A DNA stretch of 64,000 bases, taken from NCBI GenBank assembly GCA_010672825.2, contig JAAHFU020000001.1:1302001-1366000 (forward strand), read 5' to 3'. Source of the DNA: Leptolyngbya sp. SIO1E4 (GTDB taxonomy: Bacteria; Cyanobacteriota; Cyanobacteriia; Phormidesmidales; Phormidesmidaceae). The position numbers were made by a program, and so were the translations under genes. Below are positions 7,808 through 18,291 of this stretch, one piece after another. The notes under the pieces were generated by a model. The model was not told the origin of the DNA. It saw only the letters and a program-made list of their open reading frames with translations, and did not search any database. Each line of letters begins with the position of its first letter. The stretch's first letter is position 1.

Positions 7808-9292
7808 TTAAGGGAGTTCAGTTGTGCCCATGAGGTAGCGATCGCACTCCCGGGCTACACCGCGCCCTTCATTAATCGCCCACACCACCAGGCTTTGCCC
7901 CCGGCGGCAGTCTCCGGCAGCAAAGACCCCGGGTATCGAGGTGGTGTATTGCTCATGCTCAGCCTTGACGTTGCTGCGGCCATCTTGCTCCAGCCCGAGG
8001 GCATCTAGTAAGGGTTGTTCTGGGCCGAGGAACCCCATGGCCAGCAGCACCAGTTGGGCCAGAATCACTTTCTCAGTGCCAGGTACGTGTTGAGGAACAA
8101 ACCGCCCGCTTTCATCCTTACCCCACTGAATCTGCACCGTATGAATTGCGGCAACATGACCTGATGCATCCCCTTCGAACTTGGTTGCGGTAGTCAGGTA
8201 AGCACGCGGATCGTCGCCAAACATGGCAGCGGCTTCTTCCTGGCCATAGTCCATACGGTAAATTTTGGGCCATTCAGGCCAAGGGTTACCGGCAGAACGG
8301 GTCTCAGGGGGTCGGGGCATAATCTCTAGCTGGGTAACGCTGGTGCAGCCGTGGCGAATCGCCGTGCCTACACAGTCGGTTCCCGTATCGCCGCCGCCGA
8401 TAATCACGACATCTTTACCCGCCGCCGAGATGTAATGTTCTCCATAGTGCTGATCTAGCACGGCACGAGTGTTCTCGGTCAAAAATTCCATGGCAAAGTG
8501 AATGCCCTTTAGCTCGCGCCCTTCAATCGGCAAATCACGGGGGCGAGTAGAGCCGGTACAGAGCACAACCGCGTCAAATTCATTCACCAGCGTTTCTGCT
8601 GGGATGTCTTTCCCGACTTCGGTGTTGCACACAAAGGTGACACCCTCTGCTTCCAAGACCTCTAACCGACGCTGCACAACCTTTTGCTTGTCCAGCTTCA
8701 TGTTAGGGATACCGTACATGAGCAATCCACCGGGGCGATCGGCCCGCTCATAAACGGTGACCCAGTGTCCCGCTGAGTTTAGCTGAGCAGCAGCCGACAG
8801 TCCTGCCGGCCCAGAGCCAATAATGGCAACTTTTTTACCCGTGCGCTGCTGGGGCGGTGTAGGGCTAATCCAGCCCGATTCCCACCCTTTCTCAGCAATG
8901 GAATACTCGATATTTTTGATCGTCACGGGGGGACTGGTAATGCCCAGAACACAGGCCCCTTCACAGGGAGCCGGACAGACCCGACCTGTGAATTCCGGGA
9001 AGTTATTGGTCTTGTGAAGTCGATCTAGTGCCTCTTTCCAGAGCCCACGATAGACGAGGTCATTCCACTCAGGGATCAGGTTATTAATCGGGCAACCGCT
9101 CGCCATGCGGCTGACGGTCATGCCTGTATGACAGAAGGGGGTACCGCAATCCATACAGCGGGCTGCCTGGGTTTGCAGGTGCGTATCAGGCATCGGCAGG
9201 TGGAACTCATCCCAGTTGCGGATGCGATCGGCAGGGGCAACGTCTAAGGCCACCTCCCTCAGATATTCCATAAAGCCGGTTGGTTTTCCCAT
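7808..9292 (-). CDS. gltD: Glutamate synthase small (NAD(P)H-oxidising) subunit GltD
   Basis: 494 residues from ATG 9292 ([13 protein letters not shown]), the normal length. GltD takes electrons from NAD(P)H through FAD and passes them by Fe-S clusters to GltB. Cysteine motifs for the N-terminal clusters are present ([30 protein letters not shown]). An FAD Rossmann motif GSGPAG and a second nucleotide motif GGGDTG follow, and the C-terminus has [17 protein letters not shown]. The frame is open to 9328, but the extra 12 residues are not family-like. It lies downstream of gltB on the same strand, with 78 bp between them holding a perfect hairpin. Confidence 0.96.
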   Translation of the reverse strand: MGKPTGFMEYLREVALDVAPADRIRNWDEFHLPMPDTHLQTQAARCMDCGTPFCHTGMTVSRMASGCPINNLIPEWNDLVYRGLWKEALDRLHKTNNFPEFTGRVCPAPCEGACVLGITSPPVTIKNIEYSIAEKGWESGWISPTPPQQRTGKKVAIIGSGPAGLSAAAQLNSAGHWVTVYERADRPGGLLMYGIPNMKLDKQKVVQRRLEVLEAEGVTFVCNTEVGKDIPAETLVNEFDAVVLCTGSTRPRDLPIEGRELKGIHFAMEFLTENTRAVLDQHYGEHYISAAGKDVVIIGGGDTGTDCVGTAIRHGCTSVTQLEIMPRPPETRSAGNPWPEWPKIYRMDYGQEEAAAMFGDDPRAYLTTATKFEGDASGHVAAIHTVQIQWGKDESGRFVPQHVPGTEKVILAQLVLLAMGFLGPEQPLLDALGLEQDGRSNVKAEHEQYTTSIPGVFAAGDCRRGQSLVVWAINEGRGVARECDRYLMGTTELP

Positions 9293-9336
9293 GGTTATTT
9301 GCTGAAATATTTCGGTCGGGTCTATCAAATCTGGTC

Positions 9337-9357
9337 GGGGCGAACCCTGTTCGCCCC
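9337..9357. repeat. Perfect inverted repeat between gltB and gltD
   Basis: GGGGCGAAC at 9337-9345 and GTTCGCCCC at 9349-9357 form a 9-bp GC-rich stem with a 3-base loop, in the gltB-gltD intercistronic gap. The AGGGGCGAAC/GTTCGCCCCT core resembles a dispersed palindrome seen in many bacterial genomes. In the transcript it could lower gltD expression relative to gltB or protect an mRNA end. Confidence 0.7.
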
Positions 9358-9370
9358 TGCATGTGGGAAT

Positions 9371-12300
9371 TTAACTGCCGCTGATGCGAGCGATGTCGCG
9401 GGCGTTTTCTTCAAACGCTGCTGACAGCGCATCGTCACCGGTGAGGCCATCGGCGATCGCCTTCTGGATGTGTTGCAGCACCCGTTTATAATCGCGGGGC
9501 ATGACTTTCACAAATTTGGTTACGGTATTGTCCCAATGGGCGAGCACCTCTGCCCCTCGGCTGCTGTCGGTATAGGCGACATGGCGCTGAATCATGTCAT
9601 GCAGCTCACGGATTTCTTCCGGATCGTCCAGGGTCTCAAGATCCACCATGTCGGTGTTGCAGCGGCTAGAGAAGTCACCCCCTTCATCCAACACGTACGC
9701 AATACCACCACTCATGCCAGCGGCAAAGTTACGTCCGGTACTGCCCAGAATGACGGCTTTGCCGCCAGTCATGTATTCACAGGCATGATCGCCGACCCCT
9801 TCTACAACCGCTCTGACCCCAGAATTGCGGACGCAAAACCGTTCCCCGGCCAGACCGCGAATGTAGGCTTCCCCACTGGTCGCACCATAGAAAGCCACAT
9901 TCCCCGTGATGATGTTCTCTTCAGGAACAAAGGTGGACTGCTTGGGCGGATAGAGAATAATCTTGCCGCCGCTCAACCCTTTACCGAAGTAGTCGTTTGC
10001 ATCCCCTTCGAGCTCTAAGGTCACCCCTTTGGGAACGAAAGCGCCAAAGCTTTGTCCGGCACTGCCCTGGAAGTGAAGATGCACGGTATCTTCTGGCAGC
10101 CCTTCCCAATGACGCTGGGTAATTTCGTTACCGAGGATAGTCCCAACGACTCGGTTGGTATTTCGAATGGGTAGAGTAGCCGCGACCTTGTCACCGCGCT
10201 CAATGGCTGGCTGACACAAATCCAGCAGCGTCGTCATGTCTAGGGACTTCTCAAGACCATGATCTTGGGAAATTTGACAGTAGCGCCCCACCTCCGGCTC
10301 CACCTCTGGCTGGTGGAGGATGGGGGATAGATCCAGCCCTTTTGCCTTCCAATGATCGATCGCCTGTTTCGGCTCTAAGACATCGGTACGGCCCACCATT
10401 TCATCCAGGGTGCGGAACCCTAGCTGGGCCATCCATTCACGAATCTCCTGGGCGATAAAGCGCATGTAATTGACCACATGATCAGGGTCGCCCATGAAAT
10501 GCTTCCGCAGGTCTGGATTTTGAGTCGCCACGCCGACTGGGCAGGTGTTCATGTGGCAAACCCGCATCATGATGCAGCCCAGACTCACCAAAGGCGCAGT
10601 GGAAAAGCCGAATTCCTCCGCCCCCAGCAGCGCAGCGATGACCACATCTCGCCCCGTTTTCATTTGCCCGTCTGTTTCGACCACCACTCGGCTGCGCAGG
10701 TTGTTCATCACCAGCGTCTGGTGCGTTTCGGCTAAGCCCAGTTCCCAGGGCAGCCCGGCATGTTTGATAGAGGTTTGAGGAGAGGCCCCAGTGCCACCGT
10801 CAAAGCCAGAAATCAGAATCACATCGGCATGGGCCTTCGCCACCCCAGCAGCAATCGTTCCCACACCCACTTCCGACACCAGCTTGACGTTAATTCGCGC
10901 TTGCCGGTTGGCGTTCTTTAAGTCGTGGATTAGCTCTGCGAGATCTTCAATGGAGTAGATGTCATGGTGAGGCGGGGGCGAAATCAGCCCCACACCTGGC
11001 GTCGAGTGGCGTACTTTAGCAATCCAAGGGTAAACTTTGCGCCCTGGCAATTGCCCCCCTTCGCCGGGTTTTGCCCCCTGCGCCATCTTGATTTGGATTT
11101 CCTTGGCCTGGGACAGATACAGGCTGGTGACGCCGAAGCGCCCTGAGGCGACCTGTTTGATGGCGCTATTCTTAGAGTCACCTTTCTCGTTCGTCCAGGT
11201 ATAGCGCTCTGGATCTTCACCACCCTCACCCGTGTTGGACTTACCGCCGATGCGATTCATGGCGATCGCAAGCGCTTCATGGGCTTCCTTCGAGATCGAG
11301 CCGTAGCTCATCGCCCCTGTTTTGAAGCGGCGAGTGATAGCCTCAATGGGCTCCACCTCCTCCAGAGGAACAGGGTCCCGGACTTTGAACTGAAGCAAGT
11401 CACGCAGGCGGAAGCGTTGTTTCTCCTGTTCATTCACCAGTGCCGCATAGCGCTTGTAGCTCTCATAATCCCCAGTGCGCACGGCTTTTTGCAGAGTATG
11501 AATCACCTCCGGGCTCAAGAGGTGGGCCTCACCGTCTTTGCGCCACTGGTAGTCGCCGCCGACATCTAGGGTGACTTGCTCTGTGGGGCGATCGGGGAAC
11601 GCATGGCGGTGTCGCTGAATCGCTTCTTCTGCCAGGACATCTAGCCCTACCCCCTGAATGCGGGACGCCGTCCAGGTGAAATATTTATCAATCACCGCTT
11701 GATTTAAGCCCAGGGCTTCAAAAATCTGCGCACCGCGATAGCTCTGGATCGTGGAGATGCCAATCTTAGAGGCAATCTTGATCACCCCCTTAACCACCGC
11801 TTTCACATAATTCTTGTGGGCTTTTTCGACCGAGATATCAGGCATCAGGCGATCTCGAATCATCCCCTCAAAGGTTTCAAAGGCCAGATAGGGGTTGATG
11901 GCCCCACAGCCATAGCCGATGAGCACTGCAAAATGATGCACCTCACGGGGTTCGCCTGACTCCAGCACAATGCCTACGCGGGTGCGGGTGCCCTGATGAA
12001 TCAGGTGATGGTGCAGTCCAGACACAGCCAGCAGCGCCGGAATGGCTGCGTGATCCTGATCGACGCCTCGATCCGACAAGATTATCAAGCTGTTCCCTGC
12101 CGCGATCGCCGCATCTGCCGCCTGAAAAATGCCATCTAGGGACGCCTCCAGCCCCGCAGGGCCGGTTTGAGGATTAAACAAAATCGGCAGCGTTACCGAC
12201 GGAAACGCTTTCGCGTGCTTCAGCTTTGCTAACTCAGCGTTGCTGATAATCGGCATCTTGAGGTCAATGAGATGGCAGCTTTCTGGCTCTGGCTTCAGCA

Positions 12301-13960
12301 GATTATGTTCACTGCCAATGGTGGTCTCCGCCGAGGTAATGATGGCCTCGCGAATAGAGTCAATGGGTGGATTCGTAACCTGGGCAAACAGCTGATGGAA
12401 ATAGTCATACAGCAGTCGAGGGCGATTAGACAACACCGGCAGCGGCGTATCAGTTCCCATCGCTCCGACCGCCTCTACCCCGTTTTGAGCCATCGGCTTC
12501 AGCAGCATTCGCAGCTCCTCAAAGGTGTAGCCGAATGCCTTTTGACGAATAGACAGGGGCGAGGCAGGTTCTTCCCCTAAAACGGGATCCGCCGGGGTGG
12601 GTAAATCAGCCAAATCCACCCGATAGCGGTTCAGCCACTCTCGATAGGGGTGTGCAGCGGCAATCTGCTGCTTAATTTCCTCATCGGCGACAATGCGACC
12701 TGCTTCCATATTCACCAGAAACATGCGCCCCGGCTCCAGCCGTCCTTTATAGGCAACCTGCTCTGGCTCAATGGGCAGCACGCCTGCTTCAGAGGCCATG
12801 ATCACCCGGTCGTCTTTAGTGACGGTGTAGCGCGAGGGGCGTAATCCATTGCGATCTAGCACTGCCCCCATCATGGTGCCGTCAGTAAACGCAATAGAGG
12901 CAGGGCCATCCCAGGGCTCCATCAGGCAGGCATGATATTCGTAAAAAGCTTTCTTCTCATCGCTCATGGATTCATGAGCTGCCCACGGTTCTGGAATCAT
13001 CATCATGACGGCATGGGGCAGGGAACGACCCGCCAGGGTCATCAGCTCCAGCGTGTTGTCAAAAATGCCGGAATCGCTCCCGTCCTTATTAATGAGCGGC
13101 TGGGCCCGCTGCAAGTCATCACCAAAGAGATCTGACTCAAACATCGATTGCCGGGCATACATCCAGTTAATGTTGCCGCGCAGGGTGTTAATTTCGCCGT
13201 TGTGGGCCACGTAGCGATAGGGGTGCGATCGCTCCCAACTGGGGAAGGTATTGGTGCTGAAGCGAGAATGCACCAGGGCCAGCGCGCTTTCTAGGTCAGG
13301 ATCGGCTAAATCTGGGAAGTATAGGCCCACCTGCTCCGGCGTCAACATGCCTTTATAGACAAGCGTGCGACAGGATAGGCTCGTGGCGTACCAATAGGGA
13401 TCTACACCTGTGGGGCGAATGGCAGAGTGCGATCGCTTGCGGATAACGTAAAGCTTGCGCTCAAAGGCCAGTTCATCCACCAGATCCGCAGAGCGCTGAA
13501 TGAATGCCTGCTGCATTACAGGTTCACTGGCCTTTGCCGTTGCCCCTAAAGAAGCATCATCAGTGGGCACATCCCGCCAACCAAGCACCTGCTGCCCTTC
13601 TGCAGCCACAATGTCTTCAAAAATCCGGTGGCTGTTCTCTCGTTCTACCGGGTCAGGGGAAACAAAGAAAAATCCTACGCCGTAGTGCCCAGGCTGGGGG
13701 AGCGTGATACCCTCGGCGGCGGCCACCTTTGCCAAAAACTTGTGGGGCAGCTGCATTAAAATACCCGCACCGTCGCCCGTGTTCGCTTCAGCACCCACCG
13801 CACCCCGGTGAGCCAAATTCGACAGAATAGTGAGCCCTTGCTCCACAATCTCATGAGACTGGACTCCTTTCATATGGACGATGAAGCCAACACCGCAAGC
13901 ATCGTGCTCAAGTTGGGGGTCATAGAGTCCCTGCTTTGGGGGCGAAAACGTATGAGTCAT
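9371..13960 (-). CDS. gltB: Glutamate synthase large subunit GltB
   Basis: 1529 residues. GltB makes two glutamates from glutamine and 2-oxoglutarate (GOGAT). Domain order: class II glutaminase from the catalytic cysteine in HDACGVGF (about residue 22) to about 430; a central domain; an FMN-binding synthase domain (about 800-1190) with [28 protein letters not shown] and the 3Fe-4S cysteines in [15 protein letters not shown]; and a C-terminal beta-helix rich in G-x-x-G ([17 protein letters not shown]). The adjacent gltD indicates the NAD(P)H-dependent enzyme rather than the ferredoxin-dependent GltS form. No perfect GTA-N8-TAC NtcA palindrome was found in the 400 bp upstream. Confidence 0.96.
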   Translation of the reverse strand: MTHTFSPPKQGLYDPQLEHDACGVGFIVHMKGVQSHEIVEQGLTILSNLAHRGAVGAEANTGDGAGILMQLPHKFLAKVAAAEGITLPQPGHYGVGFFFVSPDPVERENSHRIFEDIVAAEGQQVLGWRDVPTDDASLGATAKASEPVMQQAFIQRSADLVDELAFERKLYVIRKRSHSAIRPTGVDPYWYATSLSCRTLVYKGMLTPEQVGLYFPDLADPDLESALALVHSRFSTNTFPSWERSHPYRYVAHNGEINTLRGNINWMYARQSMFESDLFGDDLQRAQPLINKDGSDSGIFDNTLELMTLAGRSLPHAVMMMIPEPWAAHESMSDEKKAFYEYHACLMEPWDGPASIAFTDGTMMGAVLDRNGLRPSRYTVTKDDRVIMASEAGVLPIEPEQVAYKGRLEPGRMFLVNMEAGRIVADEEIKQQIAAAHPYREWLNRYRVDLADLPTPADPVLGEEPASPLSIRQKAFGYTFEELRMLLKPMAQNGVEAVGAMGTDTPLPVLSNRPRLLYDYFHQLFAQVTNPPIDSIREAIITSAETTIGSEHNLLKPEPESCHLIDLKMPIISNAELAKLKHAKAFPSVTLPILFNPQTGPAGLEASLDGIFQAADAAIAAGNSLIILSDRGVDQDHAAIPALLAVSGLHHHLIHQGTRTRVGIVLESGEPREVHHFAVLIGYGCGAINPYLAFETFEGMIRDRLMPDISVEKAHKNYVKAVVKGVIKIASKIGISTIQSYRGAQIFEALGLNQAVIDKYFTWTASRIQGVGLDVLAEEAIQRHRHAFPDRPTEQVTLDVGGDYQWRKDGEAHLLSPEVIHTLQKAVRTGDYESYKRYAALVNEQEKQRFRLRDLLQFKVRDPVPLEEVEPIEAITRRFKTGAMSYGSISKEAHEALAIAMNRIGGKSNTGEGGEDPERYTWTNEKGDSKNSAIKQVASGRFGVTSLYLSQAKEIQIKMAQGAKPGEGGQLPGRKVYPWIAKVRHSTPGVGLISPPPHHDIYSIEDLAELIHDLKNANRQARINVKLVSEVGVGTIAAGVAKAHADVILISGFDGGTGASPQTSIKHAGLPWELGLAETHQTLVMNNLRSRVVVETDGQMKTGRDVVIAALLGAEEFGFSTAPLVSLGCIMMRVCHMNTCPVGVATQNPDLRKHFMGDPDHVVNYMRFIAQEIREWMAQLGFRTLDEMVGRTDVLEPKQAIDHWKAKGLDLSPILHQPEVEPEVGRYCQISQDHGLEKSLDMTTLLDLCQPAIERGDKVAATLPIRNTNRVVGTILGNEITQRHWEGLPEDTVHLHFQGSAGQSFGAFVPKGVTLELEGDANDYFGKGLSGGKIILYPPKQSTFVPEENIITGNVAFYGATSGEAYIRGLAGERFCVRNSGVRAVVEGVGDHACEYMTGGKAVILGSTGRNFAAGMSGGIAYVLDEGGDFSSRCNTDMVDLETLDDPEEIRELHDMIQRHVAYTDSSRGAEVLAHWDNTVTKFVKVMPRDYKRVLQHIQKAIADGLTGDDALSAAFEENARDIARISGS

Positions 13961-14633
13961 TTATTTATGGCCTAAGAACTATGGCCTGAGAACGACCGAA
14001 AATACCAAGGAGTCACCCACCTCAAGAGACGAAACTGCGTTTCTGATTAGCGGGCGTACAGTATTTGTGCTAATTGATGGCAATTCTCTACCCAATCCGG
14101 GGGGATTCCGGGAGCCCTTAACAAAATCGTCAGATCACCGTCTCTTTTTTGTGGTTATTTCTTATCAATAGAAAACAATTTTCAATAAAGTCATGAAAGT
14201 CAGCTAAATAATTCAATCATTTATACGTCATTAACTCCTGACAAAATCTCGTCACAATACCGCTGCCAATAAAGCACTAAAAACCTTTGAGAATTGTGAC
14301 GATCTGCAGATTGTAAAATTGCTAACATTTTAGGAGAAAAGGCTTTCTTGTCCCCCAAAATATCGCAGTTTGCATGCGTATAAAGGACACTCCTAACCCC
14401 AAACCTTGGCTCCTATCTGAACCCAGCCGTGCTGGATCCAGACGCACAAAAGCTATCGTTATTGGTGAAAATAACAGCGTTTTTAGAGAAGTCACCATCG
14501 ACATATAAGAACGTCTGCATTTTGCATCACCAGCACATCGTTCTTTTTCTGTAAACAAGGCTCCTCTATCGGGTATTCGTTGCCAACCTCAACAGCAAAT
14601 ACCAGATGTATTCACAAGGGCTTGTAATTACGA
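13961..14633. other. Intergenic region upstream of gltB
   Basis: This 673-bp AT-rich stretch should contain the gltB promoter. Close to the gltB start is a 14-bp imperfect tandem duplication (13967-13980 and 13981-13994, ATGGCCTRAGAAC). At 14361-14456 is a copy of the dispersed TATAGC element. No RNA gene or riboswitch was recognised; the glnA-type glutamine riboswitch core was looked for and not seen. Confidence 0.5.
14361..14456 (+). repeat. Dispersed ~95-bp TATAGC element, copy A
   Basis: A diverged copy: starts TATCGCAGTTTGCATGCGTA, has an internal CCTAACCCCAAACC and ACCCAG..TGCTGGA, and ends AAAGCTAT. It aligns along its length with copies near 23 kb. Confidence 0.65.
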
Positions 14634-14876
14634 TCAGCTGCCTTCAGCAGCAGCGTCTACAATTGCGCGCTCTAGATATTCGCCGTCTACCAGCAGGGCC
14701 CCACGCTCAAACTTGACGGCCCAATATCCCCCAGGACGCTGATCTAGAACAATGCCAACCTCTCCCACCAAGATCAAATCGGGCGGACGCAACATAGGCA
14801 TCGGATCAGCCGTTTTGAAGTAAGGGGGTTGAGATTTGAGGCGAACGCGATCGCCCACGACAAAGGCTAAGGTCAT
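14634..14876 (-). CDS. sipA: SipA family protein (DUF3148), NblS-interacting regulator
   Basis: 80 residues. The layout FVVGDRVRLKSQPPYFKT, MPMLRPPDL, VGEVGIVLDQRPGGYWAVKF and GALLVDGEYLE is that of cyanobacterial SipA/DUF3148. The known role of SipA is binding to the sensor kinase NblS (Hik33) and stimulating its activity in high-light and nutrient-stress signalling; the protein is a small SH3-like beta barrel. It stands alone, with about 286 bp to the next gene on the same strand. The family assignment is firm from the sequence pattern; the role is inferred from the family. Confidence 0.9.
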   Translation of the reverse strand: MTLAFVVGDRVRLKSQPPYFKTADPMPMLRPPDLILVGEVGIVLDQRPGGYWAVKFERGALLVDGEYLERAIVDAAAEGS

Positions 14877-15113
14877 TGGTCGTCTTTTAGCTGCAATCTA
14901 CGTGGATGGGAGTGACTGTACGAGCACGTGCGAGCCATTCAGCAACGTCACGTTTACACACTGGGTTGTAGAGAGGTTATAGAGCATACGGTAGCATCCC
15001 GACCTCTACAAGACAGGGACATTCTTAAAATTTGTGCGGGTTCATCTATTGCACCTGAAGTGCTGGTTAGGACAGTCAGATTCCCTGAAATCCTTATGCA
15101 GCAAGGTTTTGAT

Positions 15114-15148
15114 TTCTGCCCTCTGCCTTCTGCCCTCTGCCTTCTGCC
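15114..15148. repeat. Heptamer tandem repeat (TTCTGCC/CTCTGCC)
   Basis: Five heptamers alternate TTCTGCC and CTCTGCC without interruption, just after the stop of the large membrane-protein gene. Related runs occur at 44555-44581 and, on the other strand, at 45094-45107. Short heptamer repeats between genes are common in filamentous cyanobacteria. Confidence 0.85.
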
Positions 15149-15161
15149 TAGGAATTTAGCT

Positions 15162-16889
15162 TTATTCCGGCGTTTCAGGAGCGGGGATAAATCCAGCTTT
15201 AAGCCCACGGTCAGGATTTCGTAGCCGTAGACTGACCTCATTGGGGGTACAAGGAATCGGCGTATCCCAACACTGCGGGCGATCGGTGCTCGGCGCAACA
15301 TATTCAACATCATAGGATTGCCGGACCTCTACCTCTGCAGTGGGCATCGCTGGCGGCAGCAACAGGCGAGCCTGAATCTCTGGCTGGATGAGATTGATAG
15401 CTCCCACGATACCCAGCCCAACCAAGGCAGCTTGGGAAACGCGACGGGCAGAAACCAGGTTTGTAAGCCGCTGAACTGGCTGCCACTTAAGGGTAGCCAT
15501 GTAGTGGGGGCCTAAAAGGGCGATCGCAACCGATGGAATCATGACGAAATAGCCTAACCCAAAGCGAATCAGGGGGGCTCGGAGCAGAATAAACAGCATT
15601 CCAGCAAAGCTGAGGCCAAACAGCCACGGCGTTGCAAGCACCCCTTGTTTGCGAGCAACTCTGAAGGTTAATCCCATTGAGAGGGTAGATATCACCAGCA
15701 ACAGCAGCATCACTAAATTTAAGCGAGCCAGCCTCAGCCACTGCCAAAATCGCCAAAGTACCGGGTTTGCCTCAGGGGGCATCTCCCCAAACCAGCGATC
15801 CCACCCTCGAATGATTTCAACGGCATCACTCGCTTGCTCGGCAGGTAATCTCCAGGGCATATCCAAACACAGCGCTGACGACGGATAAAACGGGCAACCA
15901 GAAGTGACCACGCTGACCGCCATGAGAGGAAGCAACAGCAGCGTAGCCATCATCACTCCAACAACCCCTCGACGAGGATTCAGCGGTTGTTGCCCCCAGT
16001 AAAACAGCAACGTAATTGGCAGCAGAGGCAGTGCCGACAGCTTGATAGAAACTGTTCCAACAGCCAAGATCAAGGGAATCAGCGACGCATCCCACAGGGT
16101 CGCCGTTGGGCGGTCAGAAACTTGGGGGCTGTTGGCCACCACCAACAGGCTCCAGGCGACAATTCCAGTCAGAAAAATGACGGGAATATCTGGCGATGAG
16201 GACACCAGAATAGCCGATAGAAACGTCGTCAGCATCATGGCTGGCAGCACCAATGCTGAAAACACCCCCATAAATTTGTCTGTGATTCTGGCATGCCCCG
16301 TCAGCCAACGCCCCAGTGCAATGCCTCCCTGCCAGGTTGCTATCAACAGCACAAACCCATTCGTAACGGCGCTGACGCGGGGTGCCAGTGCTTCAGGGTT
16401 GACGGGTGCTGTCAAGGCAAACCAAGAAGAGGTAAAGCCAAGATTGTTCTGAAGCAGCGCGAGCCCAGGCACAGCACCAAACTCTGATAGCCAACGAACT
16501 GCCCCAAAGTGATACAGCCCCGTGTCGAACCACGTCACTTGTTGCGTCATATAAATTGCAATCAGCACTGCCCATCCCAAAAAAGCAAGCAGCCTGAGCC
16601 ACGAGATAGCTGCCAACGTATGCTTAATTTCGGCCCGTACGGGCGTCCAACTCAGGAGCAACCCACCCACGCCAACGGCTAATGCAATGCCCACAACCGG
16701 CGATAACGGCAGCCCTAAGGAAAGCAACAATAGCCCATCTGCCAACAGAACTGTGCCCAGCCACACAGCTGTCATGACACGATCGCAGGTATACTTAAAA
16801 CAATTCGCCTGCAACCCATGCAATAAAGCAGTTCCAATAATCCAGGTAAGTGCGAATAATACACTCCACACACCAATGAAATAAAGCAT
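15162..16889 (-). CDS. Polytopic membrane protein resembling LIC_10190-type/GT-C proteins
   Basis: About 575 residues from ATG 16889; a TTG at 16907 is the alternative. There are about 12-13 hydrophobic segments from residue 1 to about 480, then a soluble tail of about 90 residues on the other side of the membrane. A loop after the fourth or fifth helix holds TWFDTGLYHFGAVRWLSEFG, with an acidic residue, reminiscent of the first loop of GT-C glycosyltransferases. I associate the overall pattern with the LIC_10190 family of predicted membrane proteins, whose function is unknown. The tail has a paired-cysteine segment (CWDTPIPC). No linked operon partner is seen. Confidence 0.65.
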   Translation of the reverse strand: MLYFIGVWSVLFALTWIIGTALLHGLQANCFKYTCDRVMTAVWLGTVLLADGLLLLSLGLPLSPVVGIALAVGVGGLLLSWTPVRAEIKHTLAAISWLRLLAFLGWAVLIAIYMTQQVTWFDTGLYHFGAVRWLSEFGAVPGLALLQNNLGFTSSWFALTAPVNPEALAPRVSAVTNGFVLLIATWQGGIALGRWLTGHARITDKFMGVFSALVLPAMMLTTFLSAILVSSSPDIPVIFLTGIVAWSLLVVANSPQVSDRPTATLWDASLIPLILAVGTVSIKLSALPLLPITLLFYWGQQPLNPRRGVVGVMMATLLLLPLMAVSVVTSGCPFYPSSALCLDMPWRLPAEQASDAVEIIRGWDRWFGEMPPEANPVLWRFWQWLRLARLNLVMLLLLVISTLSMGLTFRVARKQGVLATPWLFGLSFAGMLFILLRAPLIRFGLGYFVMIPSVAIALLGPHYMATLKWQPVQRLTNLVSARRVSQAALVGLGIVGAINLIQPEIQARLLLPPAMPTAEVEVRQSYDVEYVAPSTDRPQCWDTPIPCTPNEVSLRLRNPDRGLKAGFIPAPETPE

Positions 16890-17378
16890 CCTGACATACC
16901 GCCTCAACTTGATTTCAGCTATTTTCAGCTATACATAGCGTTAGCCATTTTCAGATATGCATGGCGCTGGCCATGATGTTTCGCACGACGCCACAATGAC
17001 TCCCAGTCATGTTCTGACTGGGCTAGCGACTGCTATCCCTGCTGCCAACAGGTTGATGGGTTGGCTCCCATGACGCTAGCGTTTAGGCATCGGCCCTCTT
17101 AATCCTGCCATGCTGGGGGGACTTGAGCCGGGTGCCTCCAAAATGGGGCAAGGGGGCGAAACCGATCCAATTGCGTCAGTTCTGGACTATCCATCGGGGA
17201 ATTTACGGGCATATTGCATCCTCTCTTTTCATCCTACTCATCTCATGATCTATCGAGAGAAGAGTGAGATTTGGTTGACGCAGATTTGTCATCCAACCCC
17301 ACTCATCCTGCTTTTAGTGGGCACTCTACATGCAGACACAAAGAATGTTGAAGAAGAGATTGTAGAGGGTGAGAAAAT
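16890..17378. other. Intergenic region with tandem repeat and hairpin
   Basis: Next to the membrane-protein start is a two-copy 26-bp imperfect tandem repeat (16921-16946 and 16947-16972, ATTTTCAGMTATRCATRGCG core). It is followed by a perfect 8-bp hairpin CCCAGTCA/TGACTGGG at 17002-17022 with a 5-base loop. No gene is recognised; a 100-codon frame from 17110 overlaps the next gene out of frame and looks random. Confidence 0.55.
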
Positions 17379-18014
17379 ATGCTGTTCGACCGAACGATTG
17401 AAGATAGTTTAGGCTTCATTCGGCGAATGCTCTGGGCTCGTGGAGATAGCAAAGACACCAGAAAGCCATTTCAGGCAACAAAATCAATTGCTGGAGAATT
17501 CGGTTTTATCTATTTACTAGAGGGGCGAGACACGCCTCGGGCAGTGCGCACCTGGATGTATTCTCCAAAGCGTCAGCACCTTAACTCGGCAAGGATGGTG
17601 GCCAATTCAGTGTCTATGGATCTGCATATCTATATGGATTTCCTCGGGCCTTTGCCTAAGGTCATCACACCTAAGGTTTTGGCAGACAGAAAGAAGGTGG
17701 AAGAACAGCGTCAACAGGGGATTTCGATCAATACCCATCGGCTCCAAATTCTGAAAGCCAGCCACTTTCTCAATGCTGACGGATTTTATGACTGTGAGTT
17801 GGTGTTCTGGAAAGATTTGGACTGCTATCCTCCCCAAGAGATTACGCTGTCTAAAAAGCTCACTGAAAAGGCGATCGCCATCAAGTTGACCAATGCGCTG
17901 GCCTTCAAATGTTTAGACCTTGCCAGTCCTTTAAGTTTGAAGACGGAGGAGTGGGCAGAGGTTGTCGATGAGGTCATTAAAACCGTGCACGATCGGCTGC
18001 AACCAGCCCCTTAG
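17379..18014 (+). CDS. Hypothetical protein, 211 aa
   Basis: 211 residues, soluble, mixed alpha/beta. ATG 17379 follows a purine-rich GAGGGTGAG that can serve as Shine-Dalgarno. Features seen: RRMLWARGDSKDTRKPF, a strand-like EFGFIYLLEGRDTP, MDLHIYMDFLGPLPKV, and a C-terminal helical region ending TEEWAEVVDEVIKTVHDRL. No signal peptide, membrane segment or known catalytic motif. I do not recognise the family. It is followed by a copy of the dispersed repeat. Confidence 0.65.
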   Translation: MLFDRTIEDSLGFIRRMLWARGDSKDTRKPFQATKSIAGEFGFIYLLEGRDTPRAVRTWMYSPKRQHLNSARMVANSVSMDLHIYMDFLGPLPKVITPKVLADRKKVEEQRQQGISINTHRLQILKASHFLNADGFYDCELVFWKDLDCYPPQEITLSKKLTEKAIAIKLTNALAFKCLDLASPLSLKTEEWAEVVDEVIKTVHDRLQPAP

Positions 18015-18118
18015 CTTGGAAACAGTCTTACAGGCTGACCTGGAGTGGGCATGGCATACCCCTTTGCAGTCGCGGGACATCTTGGTTGAGACAGGGACAG
18101 GAGCAGGGACGGAGGTTA

Positions 18119-18210
18119 ATAGCCTTGTTCAGGTGAGTCCAGCACATCTGGGTCAAGGCAGGGGCTAGGGTTTGGGGTGTAGGGTGTGCTTGATTAGCCT
18201 GCATACCGCT
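18119..18210 (-). repeat. Dispersed ~95-bp TATAGC element, copy B
   Basis: In minus orientation it reads from AGCGGTATGCAGGCTAATCA through CCAAACCCTAGCCCCTGCC, TTGACCCAGATGTGCTGGAC and CTCACCTGAACAAGGCTATT. It is one of the best-conserved copies and lies between two convergent genes. Confidence 0.85.
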
Positions 18211-18291
18211 TAAGGTCTGGGGTTTACTCATTGAAACGGGAAACGCTGTAGACCGTTTGGTCAGACCCTAGCAACCTGAGGTTGATTCAAA

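Noticed and set aside
13961-14633. Glutamine riboswitch or NtcA site upstream of gltB
   Set aside because: Neither the conserved glnA-motif core nor a perfect GTA-N8-TAC palindrome was found by eye in this region.
17100-17200. Possible small structured RNA near a G-rich stretch
   Set aside because: No match to conserved cores of SRP RNA, tmRNA, RNase P or tRNA could be found.
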